Shown here: positions 11,787-23,000 of the stretch, piece by piece
Layout of the letters: every line of letters begins with the position of its first letter
Position numbering within the stretch: position 1 is the first letter of the stretch
NCBI GenBank assembly: GCA_036426205.1
Contig: CM071568.1
Coordinates: 214,563,245-214,627,244 of the forward strand
Length of the DNA: 64,000 nucleotides
Source: Ascaphus truei
Lineage: Eukaryota; Chordata; Amphibia; Anura; Ascaphidae
Direction: 5' to 3'
Position numbers and translations under genes: made by a program
The notes under the pieces: model-generated
The model's input: only the letters and a program-made list of their open reading frames with translations
Databases searched by the model: none
Told to the model about the DNA's origin: nothing

Positions 11787-12725
11787 TGTCACGATCGTGC
11801 TCGCCACAAACCGGGACCGGGCCGCGGGACTGAGGTGGGGATATGAAAACACCGACCTTAGGCCTCGAAGCCGGTTCAGGGTTGCGCCGTCCATAGTCAA
11901 ACATAGCCAGGTCAGGATTGGCGAAAGCAGGGTTAACGTTATCCAGGCAGGGATCAAGGCAGGCGGCACAGGAGCGATGGTCGAGGATACGAGCCAAGGT
12001 CGTCATCAGTTAATCTTGGGTGAAGCTACTTCAGCGTAGAAGGCAAGAACCTTGAGTGAAGCCACTTCAACGGAGACGCTTCAGCAAAGGTGCTGCAGCA
12101 CGACAGGGAAAGGACAGGAGACACAGGAACAAGAAGCTTCAGTACAAGGACTTCAGCACAGGAACTAAATCCACTTGGAGGAAGCAGGAACCAGAAGCCA
12201 CAGTGCTGGGAATCCAACGCTTCAGCACGGGAAGGCAGGGAAAGTTCAGTGAAGCCGCTTCCGCGCGGCAGGTTTCTGGAAGGAGGGAACAGGAACAGAG
12301 AAGGGTGAAGGCCACAGGAACGAAGGGTGCAGACACGCCACAGGAAACACTGGGGGAACCAGCTTCAGCACGGCAAAGACGAAGTCTGCCAGGAACAAGG
12401 AAAGCAGCGCTGGGGCTACTATGCAAGAAGGCCTTGGGAAGCTGGGGAATAGGAGCAGGAGACAAGGCACAAGGAGGCCTAGCAGGCCAAACAGAGAGTC
12501 TGTGACAAGCACAGTTACTTGCAACTGGTATTGCAAAGTCTATGTCCAGCCACTTCCTGAGGGCGGGGCAGTATCTAAATAGCACAGGAGGCCAATCAGG
12601 CCAGAGCTGCACAGGAGGCAGCAAGAGGCAGGTGATTGCAGAAGCAGGGAAAAGTTGTCTGGAACCTGCCAAGCTCCTGAAGGATGGGTTCCAGCCAAAC
12701 CCAGGAGCGGATTCCTCACAAATAG
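11782..12725 (-). mobile_element. Solo LTR (934 bp) with 5-bp target duplication AATAG
   Basis: The element spans 11,787-12,720, with AATAG at 11,782-11,786 and again at 12,721-12,725. The ends are TGTCACGATCG and ATTCCTCACA, so it begins TG and ends CA. Read on the minus strand it starts TGTGAGGAATCC, which matches the diverged LTR at 48,187 on the plus strand and sets the orientation. A TATA-like CTATTTAGATACTG lies near 12,570-12,583 on the minus strand. No internal coding region remains, so it is the product of LTR-LTR recombination. Open frames inside it are composition artefacts. It interrupts the RT of PLE-1 between motifs B and C. Confidence 0.85.
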
Positions 12726-13239
12726 TCTGTTTCATAGATATAACGTTTCTCAAAGTCTGCAATATAGAGGTTTGCATATGAGCCACATTGCTCCCCATAG
12801 CCGTCCCAGTAGTTTGTAAATATAATATATTTCATATTAACATTGTGTTCAAGTTTTAATAATTCACTAAATCAAAAGGGTTAGATCTGGTAGTTGGATC
12901 AAAGGATGGTCCTTTGGATAGCACAGATAATTCCTTTTCCGTTAATTGATAGTTAGACAAATGTATCACCAAGATATTCATACTAATCACTGGTGTGAGC
13001 GTAGAACAGAGGAAGTACGTGGATTTTACTTTGACCCTCCTTGTCTTCGTCCCGTTTCATTACTGTCGCTGGTTTTCTTCTTCCTAAAAAAGAGCCTGCG
13101 GTCCACTGGGTGGTGCCCTTAGCCAATGAACTGGCATCTGAATCGCTCGTTGCTGCGTCTGGTCTTATAAATGTGCCCTTGGAACAAGTAGATTATGCCT
13201 TTCTACTTTAGTTCATTGATAAACAGAATTGTCTTTATA
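12726..13239 (-). pseudogene. PLE-1 reverse transcriptase, motif B region, degraded
   Basis: Immediately upstream of the solo LTR on the minus strand, the reading passes through a TGTAMGSNVA-like motif B (the MGSNVA word is intact near 12,796). One frame away it continues as SYANLYIADFEKRYIYE, the usual PLE sequence after motif B. The rest of the block toward 13,239 carries many stops. Together with 11,198-11,786 it is one RT gene cut in two by the LTR. Confidence 0.65.
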
Positions 13240-13467
13240 CTATAGTAATTCACTACTTTTTAAAATGTTTGTTTTTTTAAAGTGCAATAGATCTTCCTTG
13301 AATTTCTGCAGGCGTGTCTTAAGATCCTCTAATGATTGAACAGTGATCTCATTTTGATATGTTTGCTCAATTACAATTTCAGTTTTGAGAATTTCATGTC
13401 TCACTTTACTTAAACGATTACCTACCTCTTCAGTGACTAAGAGGCTCTGTTCAGAATTTTTCACCAA
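13240..13467 (-). pseudogene. N-terminal coiled-coil ORF fragment of PLE-1
   Basis: These 75 codons on the minus strand are rich in E, K, Q and L in a heptad-like pattern (LSKVRHEILKTEIVIEQTYQ, then LEDLKTRLQKFKEDLLHFKK), so a coiled coil is likely. Upstream to about 13,660 a related frame continues with breaks. PLEs of this kind carry a short first ORF with a coiled coil and basic tail ahead of the RT (compare 39,003-39,707 here). The position ahead of the RT on the same strand supports the same role. It is truncated and frame-broken. Confidence 0.5.
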
Positions 13468-13834
13468 TACTCACAAAAATCTGTGTTGTCATTCCCTATA
13501 GTTGGATGATTTCGTATTATGAATCCCCTCGGATTTTAATTTTCCGTAAAGGTATTAACGTGTGAAAAAAAACACAATTTCTTTTCGTTTGAGTCTTTCT
13601 AAATCTTTATTATGGTCAGTTGGTCTTACTGGGCCAAAGGCCTCTTCAGGAGTAAATTTAAATAGAATCTAACTCTTCCTCATTAAATATTTTAATTTCA
13701 GCCTTATTTGTGACACCAAAGGAGAGAATATACTGTAGGACCACTGTAGGACCACTTATATCACAATTCAGTATCCTACTGGATAAATGAACAGTGCAAA
13801 AAACGCAGGATACCCTTAACTGCTGGGCATATGT

Positions 13835-13930
13835 AAAAAAAAAAAATATATATATATATATATAAATGTATAGCACTCCCTTGATAAAGGTCCTTTTTTA
13901 GGACCGAAACGTTGGTGTTTTGTGCCTGCT
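13835..13930 (+). mobile_element. PLE terminal signature, isolated fragment
   Basis: An A-run and TA-run (13,837-13,863) precede CCCTTGATAAAGG, then a perfect 5-bp hairpin GGTCC (13,889-13,893) / GGACC (13,901-13,905), then GAAACG. This is the conserved stem-loop of PLE terminal repeats, here with CTTGATAA replacing CTGATGA. No PLE coding sequence follows on this strand. The copy-2 version (about 29,178-29,215) has lost part of the stem. Confidence 0.5.
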
Positions 13931-14221
13931 TTACTAATACAATTCTTTTTGCTAATAAGTGTGCTGTCTCTTCCTTGCTGTGCCTACTTTGGATTCCCTG
14001 GATTCTCTGGTCTGCCTGGTAAGGAGCCTTTGATTATATTCATTCATATGGGACTAAGCACCTGTCTTCATCTGTATTTGTGTGCCATCTGCTCTGTTAA
14101 CATAGATATTATATATAGATAATAGTATATATAAATATATATATTATACATAATAGACTATATATTATATATATAGTATATAGATAATATATATATATAA
14201 TATATTATAATATATACATAT

Positions 14222-14340
14222 ACAGTGTTCGACAAATCACCCAAAATACTCGCCGAACAAAAAATCTACTCGCCCTAGCCCCGCCCTAGCCCGCCCCCTA
14301 CCCGCCCCTAGTCCGCTTTAAAAAAAAAATGAAATAAATT
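14222..14340 (+). repeat. Dispersed repeat R1 (three copies in the window)
   Basis: The block starts near CGACAAATCACCCAAAA, has spaced CCGCCC words, and ends in a short A-run followed by ATGAAATAAATT. Homologous blocks lie at 29,511-29,630 (copy 2) and 32,366-32,480. The third is outside the duplication, so this is a genuine interspersed family. Confidence 0.7.
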
Positions 14341-14409
14341 CCTAGTAAGAACAACATTTGTTTTTGACATTAGTTTATTTATTGTATTACATATACTACA
14401 ATTAGTCTT

Positions 14410-14804
14410 GTTACTGCACCGACACACTTTATTCGAGCAAATACCCAGTATGTACCTGGCAGATACCTGGAATGCGCCGTCCTCACCTCTGACAGCCCCG
14501 TGTGTTGGCTTCCCAGCCTGGGTTCAGCCTGGCTGACGGGCGGGATCTGTTAAATGAAATGATTAGGATTTAATAGGCTGCAATGCTTGCGTGTCTACCA
14601 GATGGCATAAATTATGAATTGTAATGCATTATATATATCATATACTGGTGCAGTTTTGCAGCCAGCGGGAATAAAATGCTTCAATCCCTGCTTGGAAAAT
14701 ACTCACATGCACTCGGGACAGAAAACAGTCACAAACTCACATACACCCAGGGTTACCCGAATTCGTGGGACTAGCCGAGCTCGAATAAAGTGTGTCGCCA
14801 GTGT
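14410..14804. mobile_element. Non-autonomous DNA element with inverted ends
   Basis: GACACACTTTATTCGAG (14,421-14,437) is matched exactly by its reverse complement at 14,780-14,796. The two sit about 340 bp apart. The interior is non-coding. The copy-2 version spans about 29,701-30,098 with the same arms. I see no clear target duplication, so the superfamily is left open. Confidence 0.55.
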
Positions 14805-15157
14805 ACGTGTGTGTATGTGTAAATGTCGGATTTAGAAAAAAAACAGATGTGAATGACTAGTTTCCTGAACCCCATAACTAGTGCCTGGATGCCCCCTCGT
14901 CACAATATCTAAAGCAGCAATCCCGCTTGTGATCTTACCTGATCCGCAGTCCCTCAATGTCCAGGTACCCTCATTCCCGCAATGTTATACATTGGAGGGG
15001 AGGTGTTCCTTACCTGTCTTCTGGGTTAGGGGGGATTCCGATGTCTTCCGTGTGAAGCTCGAGAGTTAGATCTGGAAGATAGCAGTATTGGTTATTTCGG
15101 TGTAGGTATAGGGCAGTTAATTATATAGGGTAAATAAGAGATCCAGATCCTGAGTGT

Positions 15158-15266
15158 AAGAGAGAGTGGGTGAGAGCGCGAGAGTGGGTGAGAGAGAGAG
15201 AGCGAAAGAGAGCGAGAGCGAGAGAGCGAGAGAGCGAGAGAGCGAGAGAGCGAGAGAGCGAGAGAG
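15158..15266 (+). repeat. GA microsatellite at the duplication junction
   Basis: GAGAGC/GAGAGA repeats end copy 1 and run directly into the start of copy 2. The equivalent position after copy 2 (30,430-31,395) carries a far longer, irregular GA array. Confidence 0.85.
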
Positions 15267-18200
15267 GGTGTGCGGGAGGCATGATATCACAAGGCCGGTT
15301 TGACACCAAATGGATGACACACACACATGACGTGACCGTGACCCAAACGTCGCCGGCCGCTGCACCAAAGCTCAAAAAGCTTGTCTTTACTGGAAATACT
15401 GCCTCGCCGTGTGCTTCCTTGCACACACTATCGATGGCCTCATAGAGGAGCCATCTAGTTCATGCCGCGCAGTGCCGTCACCGTATTATGGGTCGCTCGC
15501 GATCACTATGGAACATGGCCTTAGTAAGAAAATCCTTATGTTTCCACAGCACAATTTTAAAGATAGCTCTTCCATTAGATCCCTCCTCTGATCGTTTAGG
15601 TCAGCCCATTTCTTAATATAGGTTCCTAAAAGCCCTTATATTACTGTCCCACTTTTTATAACAGTTGCTGATGCATGATCGAGAGTGCTGGAAATAGTTG
15701 TGACACCCTCGAGAGATCTCTGTGTCAAGAGAATATGGGATATGATGCTAATGGAAAATCTTACACATACTTAATGATCGTGGAGACAGAAGTTTAATTC
15801 AATGTGGTCCCATGGACAAAGGTTTCCATTGAAAGTTGTACAATAATGTATTTTTCCTAGCTTTTCTCTGCGGGGATTTAGATATGCTAGCCTAACACAC
15901 ATATGCCATCACATTCTTTGTACTTTTTCTTCATGTTTTTGGTAGTTTATATGAACATATATTTTAATTACTGACTTGTTATTTCTGAATATTTCTGATG
16001 TAAATTCTACCCCATAATGTCTATAGACGGCAAATATAAATTTAGGTATTGGATTACTGGTGTTACCACATTTTGTTATGTAATACAAGGACAATCAATA
16101 ATGACATCTTCAAGGGAAAAAAAGACAAAATCAAAGAGAAGCTAATGACTGAATTTGATGTATCCAGGTTCTCCAAACTGAAGACATTGCTATTGGTCTT
16201 TATAATTTATTCTTAGTTTTGTCTTGTTCATTTAGAGATTGCTTTGATTATATATCCGTTTATTTATTGTCTTGATTTTTGGTTTATTTTGTAAATAAGA
16301 TGGGTTATACAATATATTATATTTTAATTATGATAATTTTATTTGTTTGTTATTATATATTCTGGGATTTTAGTACAAGTGTTCATACCAATCATATCTT
16401 TTTGTTTTTCCAGCTATCACATGGCTTAACAATTGCTATATATAATATGCATTAATAATTTAGCCCGTTTTGTGCTTACGGATGTATTTGTATTTAAGTT
16501 TTTATTAAAGTTTTGGTAATTCAAGATCATTGTATAAAATGGATGTGTATCCCCTCCCACACCAGCTCCGATTGGAGAGTTACCTAAATTAGTGACCAAT
16601 CGGGACAGGTTGGGGGTAATACCACCAATGCTAATACGCATTTTTCCATGATGATGAAGCGGCAGTTAGAGCCATGAAACATGTTGGAATATGCTTTTTA
16701 TTCAAGATACTGAGTTTAATCTAGTCCCCAAGCTCCTATATTCACACTGCTCCCCTTTGCGGATCCGTTTCAATTTCGGCGTGGACATCACTTGAGCGCA
16801 GACGGAAGCCCCAGAGCTAACGTGGAGGTCAGTTGTCATGGTTAGAGATGTGGACTGAGACTGCTTGGGGACTTTGATATTTGGGGACTTGATTGCTGCC
16901 CCTCCACTTGCACCCCACCTGTTTGACAGCTTCATCACTGGGTGACCTGTGATTGTCCTACCTATGGAGCTGGATGACTGCTGATCCGGTGATTTTCCAG
17001 GTCTTTCATGTTGGTGTGGTGTATGTATGGTAACTGTCCCATGAAAGCGTTGTTTTACTATTTCCCTGATGTACGCACATTGACTTATCCTTGGATATTT
17101 AATACATTTTATCCTTGATTTACTTCACTATGAGCATGTGTGCTGTTTTCTTTTTGTTTTCTCCCAAACCTATACACATTGTCAGATCCAGGACAAAATT
17201 CTGGTTTACAAATGAAATTAGCACCCCACTGGTGTGTGAGATTTTTAGCTTTGTATCATTTTTTAAACCTTTTAAAAAAAGGTTAAAAGCCTTTGTCTGC
17301 CTACAGTAAGTAAAGCAGACAAAGTATTGGCCAAGAAAATACAAGATATCAAAAATCATGAGTTTCTATACTTTTAAAACACATTAGTTGGCTTATTACT
17401 AATTGAGCATGATAATGCGCCCCAAACCAACACCTTAAGGTTATATTTGGTGGAGATTATCAGGCAGACCAACATCTTAACATAAACCACAATATTACAG
17501 ATTGTAGCAGGACTTTATTGCACTGCTTGATTACAACAACATACTGCACTACAATGCAAATATCACTGAGTTTTTACATCGGATCTACTGTAAATAAGCA
17601 GTGATAGAGTATAGAATAGACTAGAATACTGTACCTGACCATAATGGACAGCGGGAACAACATCTTTGCAAAACATCTGTTTATCTAGCCAGATTTTGAA
17701 TATCGTTCCCTGCTGCTAGGCATTTTACTGGTCGCACATCCTTTTTTTTTTTTTTGTTTTTTTTTTTTTTTAGGAGCAAATATGCCAGTTGGACAAGTAT
17801 TCTCTTCCAAGGCAGCTTTTTTTCAACCTGGGCGAAAGCATTTTGGAGATGTTTTATCAATCTTGTAAAAAAAAGAAAGTTACAAATGGGTTTTTTTTAA
17901 TTAGACCAATATATTTTAGTGCATAACTAAAAATAACAAATGATTAATCATTGGTAATCTTCAGCCACAATATTAATAAACATAGATATGCATCTTAGCA
18001 AACTACTTTTAAACATTACATCCCAAAAAAATTATCGATACTTAGTAATGGGAGGACATTGCGTGCCCCTACATAGATAAGGAATGTTGATACTCCATGT
18101 TTTCATGATTCATTGGCCTTCAAGCGGAGTGAATATGGAGGGAAACCCTCCATTAGCATATTAATTTAAAAAAAAATAGACAATTAAACATACAAGAGCA

Positions 18201-19734
18201 TTACAAGACTGAAGTTGCTTACAGGCATGAATTCTGGACAAAGGAAGGCCCGTGGCTCAGAAATATTTTCATCTTAAGAAGTTTGTAATGGGGATAAAGG
18301 ATACAATTAGCATTCCATTAGGGAATGAGAGGTTCTAACCAAGTTAGTAGTGTGTTTTGTAATGAACTAAAATGATGCTGTAACAAAGTGACAGTTAAAA
18401 AAGATTGCCACATTGTGTAGCTCCGAGTTGGCAGAAGGGGGGGGGGGGGTGGGGTGGTTAATGGGTTGATGGTAATTGGAGATTGGGCCGCATTTTTTCC
18501 ACCTAAATCAATACAATTGGCCCAAATCATTGAGCCATTGATATCCATGGATGAGTTTGAATTTTGCATTTTAAAATGTACAATAAGACAATCTCCACCA
18601 CCAAATAACATCTTAGTGAGCTCTTTTACATGCTAAAAAGTAAAATAATTGTGAGATGGTTTTTTAGAGAAGAAAAGAAAGCGGGTTAGATGCATTGAAT
18701 ACAGTTTACATGGAACTGGCCTGGATCAACGGATGGTGTTTCGTGCACCAAACAGGGTTTTGTGGTTATCAGCCCGCCAAACCTGCAAAAACACGAATGA
18801 AAAAATAATTAAACAATACACTACCATAAAGTAACTCAATTAAAAAAATATTTTCTGTTAAAACTGTATTTACTACCATTAAAAACTTTATTTATTAGTT
18901 CATAAATCGTCTTCTTCGCCCGGAGAACTCCAGCGCAGAGCGCTATGATGCCACAAAATGCAATGAGATTGTGTTGCGGTCTTGAATTGGTGCGTAGTAA
19001 TTTTAAATGCTTCTTTAGTTCGTTTATAATGGCTCTCCTCAAAAAAAAATTGGTGGGAATTGCCCTCTCTTCCTCAAACTGTCTCAAAGTTTTACTTGGT
19101 TCACCATTAAGTATACTGCTCAAAACTGAAGGTGCTTAAAAAAATTAGCACGGCAAATCAATCCGGCTGTCTGCTCACTTTCTTGCATACCGTATCTGAA
19201 TGATTTTGTTGGTTAACAGAAAACAGGATGTAACACTGCAGTCCCAGGATCAGCTGTGGTCTTTGTCTCTGTGGTGCTGCAGGTGTGTTTTTGAATGAAA
19301 GCAGGCATAGCTAACAGCTTGGGTTTACATTTCCTTCAGGTTTCTCCCTTCGCAGGGGGGCTTGGAGAACAAATGTCACCCCATCGGTGATGTTCGTAAG
19401 ATAAGGGGGATCGCATGGAGAACAGGGGAGGAGAGGGTTGCCTCCAGGGGGTCGGGAGGGGTGCCCACTCAGATGTGTTGCTCTCTCCTGCTGCTAGAAG
19501 ACGAGACCTGTGTTTCCACTTGTCCCTGTATGGCTGCATTGGGACAGGGTTCCACATCCACCCGACAGTTACCACATGATATGTCGAGAGCTGGATAAGT
19601 TGGAAGTTGGGCTGGGAAATATGGAAACTGGCTTGGGCAGTGTGGATCCATGGGAAAAGTTGATAAGGGGCCAGGTTGGGATGTGCTGTATCTAGGGCAA
19701 GGTGAGAGGGCATCCAAAGCAGGAGCAATGCGAA

Positions 19735-20047
19735 GGGGGATAGGGGGGGGAGAAGGGGGAAGAATGGAGGAGAGAAAAGGGCGCAGGGGGGGGAGGGGAG
19801 GGCGGAGGGGGGGGGGGGGCGGCGGGGAGGGGGGGGGGTTGGGGTGGGGCGGGGAGGGAAAAAGGGAGGGGGGGGTGGGGAGGAGGGGGAGGGGGGGGGG
19901 GAGAGGGAGGGGAGGGGGAGGGGGGGGGAGGAGAGGAGGGGGGGGGAGAAGGGGGGGGGGGGAAGGGGGGGGGGGGGGGGGGAAGGGGGGGGGAGTGGGG
20001 GGGGGGGGGAGGGGTGAAAGGGCGAGGGGCGGTCGTTGGGGGAGGGT
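19735..20047 (+). repeat. G-rich block, about 310 bp, in copy 2 only
   Basis: This stretch is almost entirely G with scattered A, T and C. It lies where copy 1 (about 4,985-5,050) has ordinary mixed sequence coding part of the basic remnant. The long proline-rich frames on its complement are a composition artefact. It may be a true G-tract expansion or an assembly or sequencing artefact. G-quadruplex formation would be expected if it is real. Confidence 0.7.
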
Positions 20048-23000
20048 CGTTTGCTCTTCTGTTTCTTTGTATCCTTTCTGTTCCTTCGTCCCTTTTTCCA
20101 AAACACACTAGTGGGGAATGATTTTGCCTATATTCTTTCGCCACATCGGTTCCCCCCCACGGGTTTATTCACCTAAGAGTTTTGTTGCTTGCGCTTGGTT
20201 TCTTCCCCATTTAGCTTTTTGATTTGGGGTCTCGGGTTTACAGCTGCCGTCTTTCGCTTTCAAGGATTTTGGCTGGGACAGCAGCCGCCCAGAAGGTTCT
20301 AAAATCCATAGATGCTGTGGATGATCTTATTGTTAATCACAAGATACTAGTATCTTAAACCACAAGAGAATAAGAGTTTGTTTAGTTAGTGAGTGTGGCT
20401 AGGCAATTCTGTGAGGCTTTATGTTACAATCATGCCACATCACGGGGGCAGCATCGATGTAGGGTTGTGACTACAATTTGTATGTTGTCAAAAGTATGCA
20501 ATATCGGCCCTTTGGCTTTACCTTTTAATACAGCATAAGGATAACAAAGAGCAATTCACATGGAAAATACACATTTCATAGTGGTTCAGTCCTTCTGAAA
20601 AGCGCAAATGACCAAAAACATTGCCAAGGAATAAAGCATGGCAATAATTGTGCATATACAAGAAGGGCTACAGAAACAATGCACATCGGAATGTTGGCTA
20701 GAGGAAGCGCGGCATCCAGATATACACTAAATTGTGTTCGGTTTGATAATGCCCATGAAAGATTAAGATTCGAAGAAGGGACCGCCTTGTCAGAAGACCG
20801 GAGTAAGTACAGTACTGCATACAGTACACTTGTCTTTTTATAATCTTTGTTCTTCACACTACCACCAAGTCAGTATGTCTATACATGCACAACTCTTTTA
20901 CATCTTTATCCTTGCTCCTTATTTTCACAGGGAAAGAATGATGCGGCTGGGGATAAGATCAGCCATGGAAAAAATTAGGGAGGTGCGCCAGAGGGTTCCG
21001 ATAATCTGCAGAAGAACATGATCGCACAGTGGTGTGGACAAACATCAGGCAAATGAGATGCAAAAATTTGGGCTGACCTATGGACATGTCAGGTTAAAGT
21101 GCTTAACTATACAAAATTACTTTTTCGTAAACTGTTTTAATGTCCTGTTTATGTATAAATCATATAATTTTGTGGGTTACTGTTTTTTGTAGAATGTGCG
21201 GGTATGTCTACTAGGAATATAATTTATACTGTAGATAAAAATTGTTTATAGTTATACTAAACTTTTTTTGTTGATACTCAGATTCAGGTTTCTCCAACAG
21301 CAGACAAAGGTGTGCAGTTTCTGTAAAAAAGACTAGTGATCGGGTTGCTCATGTGTTGTCAAACAATTGAAAATAATGCTTACAGCAATCAGTGAGTCAT
21401 TCCTGCAGAACTGTAATTTAACAGGGATACAAGCAGTATAATATCCTATTTTTCCCATTTAGGTTCCTTACAAAAAAGGACCATAAATTTAAAACAGTAC
21501 CCCAGCCAGCATCTTACTAAATATAATTGCTACATTACCCCTGTCATGATGAAAGGACATCTTCATCTTGGCCTCCACATCCTCCTAGTCTTCAGTGGCC
21601 ACTGACAGAAAAAAAAATTAATGTAAACTACTGGCCTGGACCGTTTAATCACCTTAGCGATTAGTAACTGCATATGGGCTTCAAGGGTTAAACCTCCTCC
21701 CGCTACCAACGGAAGGCATAAGAACCCTGGGAAATCTACCCCAATCCTCCACCTTCCTCTACCCATTGATTGTACACTGTGGTAAAAACTATGCACAATG
21801 GGTTTTCAGGATTACCACCAATGGCAATGAATTTTGCAACATTAAAAAAAGCATCCCACCAAAAAAAAATACAGATACAGTACAATTAAATAAAAAACAA
21901 AAATTTTGTCAAAAAAATTTGTGATTGTGCATCTGGTTATCTATATACTCACAGGAGCAATAGACAAATACATGGCCCAATCAATCTGCATCCCATATTT
22001 TCTGTTTCACTCTCTTAGTATATGTTATTGCAGCCCACTCACCGATACTGAGCAAGATGTAAAGTGGTAAGCACAGTTCTCAAGGGAATGTGTTTTACAT
22101 TTATTAGAATGTATTCTGTCCAGTTATGTAAAACAGGTAAAACAGTTATAATACCCTTTTCCATTTCAGGTATCACACCAAAAGGTGAGACACTCTGCTA
22201 GTGTAGTTTTACAGCAGCCTACTATAAGTGATCTGTTGGATACCAAGATGGCCGACGAACAAGTCATATATTGCCCCCAAATTTTGTTTTTTTAAAAGGG
22301 GGGGATGGCTGCGGACAGGAAGTCAGCTCTCTCTGGTTCCTCAGTTGCCTACAGCTGCTTCTGGGCCTTTCAATAGCATGCAATCTTTACTCATCAAATG
22401 AACTCTGTTCCCTGTTGAGCTATGCCTTGTTCCTGTGATGCGGCCTGGGTTTTGAACTTATGGGGGTACCTGACTGCCCCTGCCTGCCGCTGTCTCGACC
22501 TCAGAAGAACCGGACCTCCTGACTACCCTGGTATCCAAGGCCCTGATCCCGGGCAGGTTAGTGTATTACTCTTACATCTTCCCTGCATGTCCATATCCAT
22601 TTTCAGTTAGTAACGTTCCAACTAACTTCACAACTTGCCCCCTAGTATAACAGCTTGTCCTAAATAATATATGTATCGAATAATTTAATCCGTATATCTG
22701 TGATGGTCACCACCACCAATTAGTTAAAAAAAATGAAAGAGTATATATATAAGATAGTACAACTAGTCACTATCCTGCAATTGCATGAGAACAGAAATAA
22801 AAACTAAGGGTTTGTGTTATGCTTGGCTATACCGGAAGCGGGTTTATGGAACTCTTAGGTATGCGTGTCATTTCTAAATGAGAGAGAAAGGCATAGAATA
22901 AAGTGAGAAGAGACCATGTTCCACTGGTGTTTCGCTGGGGGAGAGTTTTCCACTGGTTGGTAGAAGCAAAGTGGGGGAGGGGGGGGGACTGCTTTGTTTA

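Larger units (their letters stand above)
9640..13660 (-). mobile_element. Penelope-like retroelement (PLE-1), split by a solo LTR
   Basis: This is a minus-strand PLE about 3.1 kb long once the inserted LTR is set aside. From 5' to 3' on the minus strand it has: an N-terminal coiled-coil ORF (13,467-13,240), RT motif B (near 12,800), a solo LTR insertion (12,720-11,787), RT motif C and thumb (11,750-11,198), a cysteine linker with GIY-YIG nuclease (11,130-10,616), a 72-bp tandem repeat in the 3' region (10,110-9,912), and a terminal signature (9,763-9,734) with CTTGATAAAGGC. PLEs copy themselves by target-primed reverse transcription, with the GIY-YIG domain cutting the target. This copy is dead: it has stops, frameshifts and the LTR insertion. 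Copy 2 of the duplication carries it at about 24,870-28,930. Confidence 0.8.
582..15266 (+). repeat. 14.7-kb tandem duplication, copy 1 (cleaner copy)
   Basis: The sequence from about 582 (GGCATGATATCACAAGGCC at 592) reappears in the same order and orientation from about 15,267 to 30,450. Landmarks recur in order: PLE tail (1,969 / 16,650), poly-T tract (3,034 / 17,742), PLE GIY-YIG region (10,616 / 25,800), solo LTR (11,787 / 27,002), and inverted-end element (14,421 / 29,708). Copy 1 keeps longer open frames, so it is probably the more faithful one. It ends in a GA-rich tract (15,158-15,266). Confidence 0.9.

Noticed and set aside
12139..12798. 219-codon frame on the minus strand across the solo LTR
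   Set aside because: It crosses the LTR boundary into PLE sequence and has no family motif inside the LTR; only its first codons (RT motif B) are real coding remnant.
19336..20144. Long proline-rich minus-strand and glycine-rich plus-strand frames
   Set aside because: They are the direct reading of a nearly pure G tract; all frames stay open and the composition is extreme.
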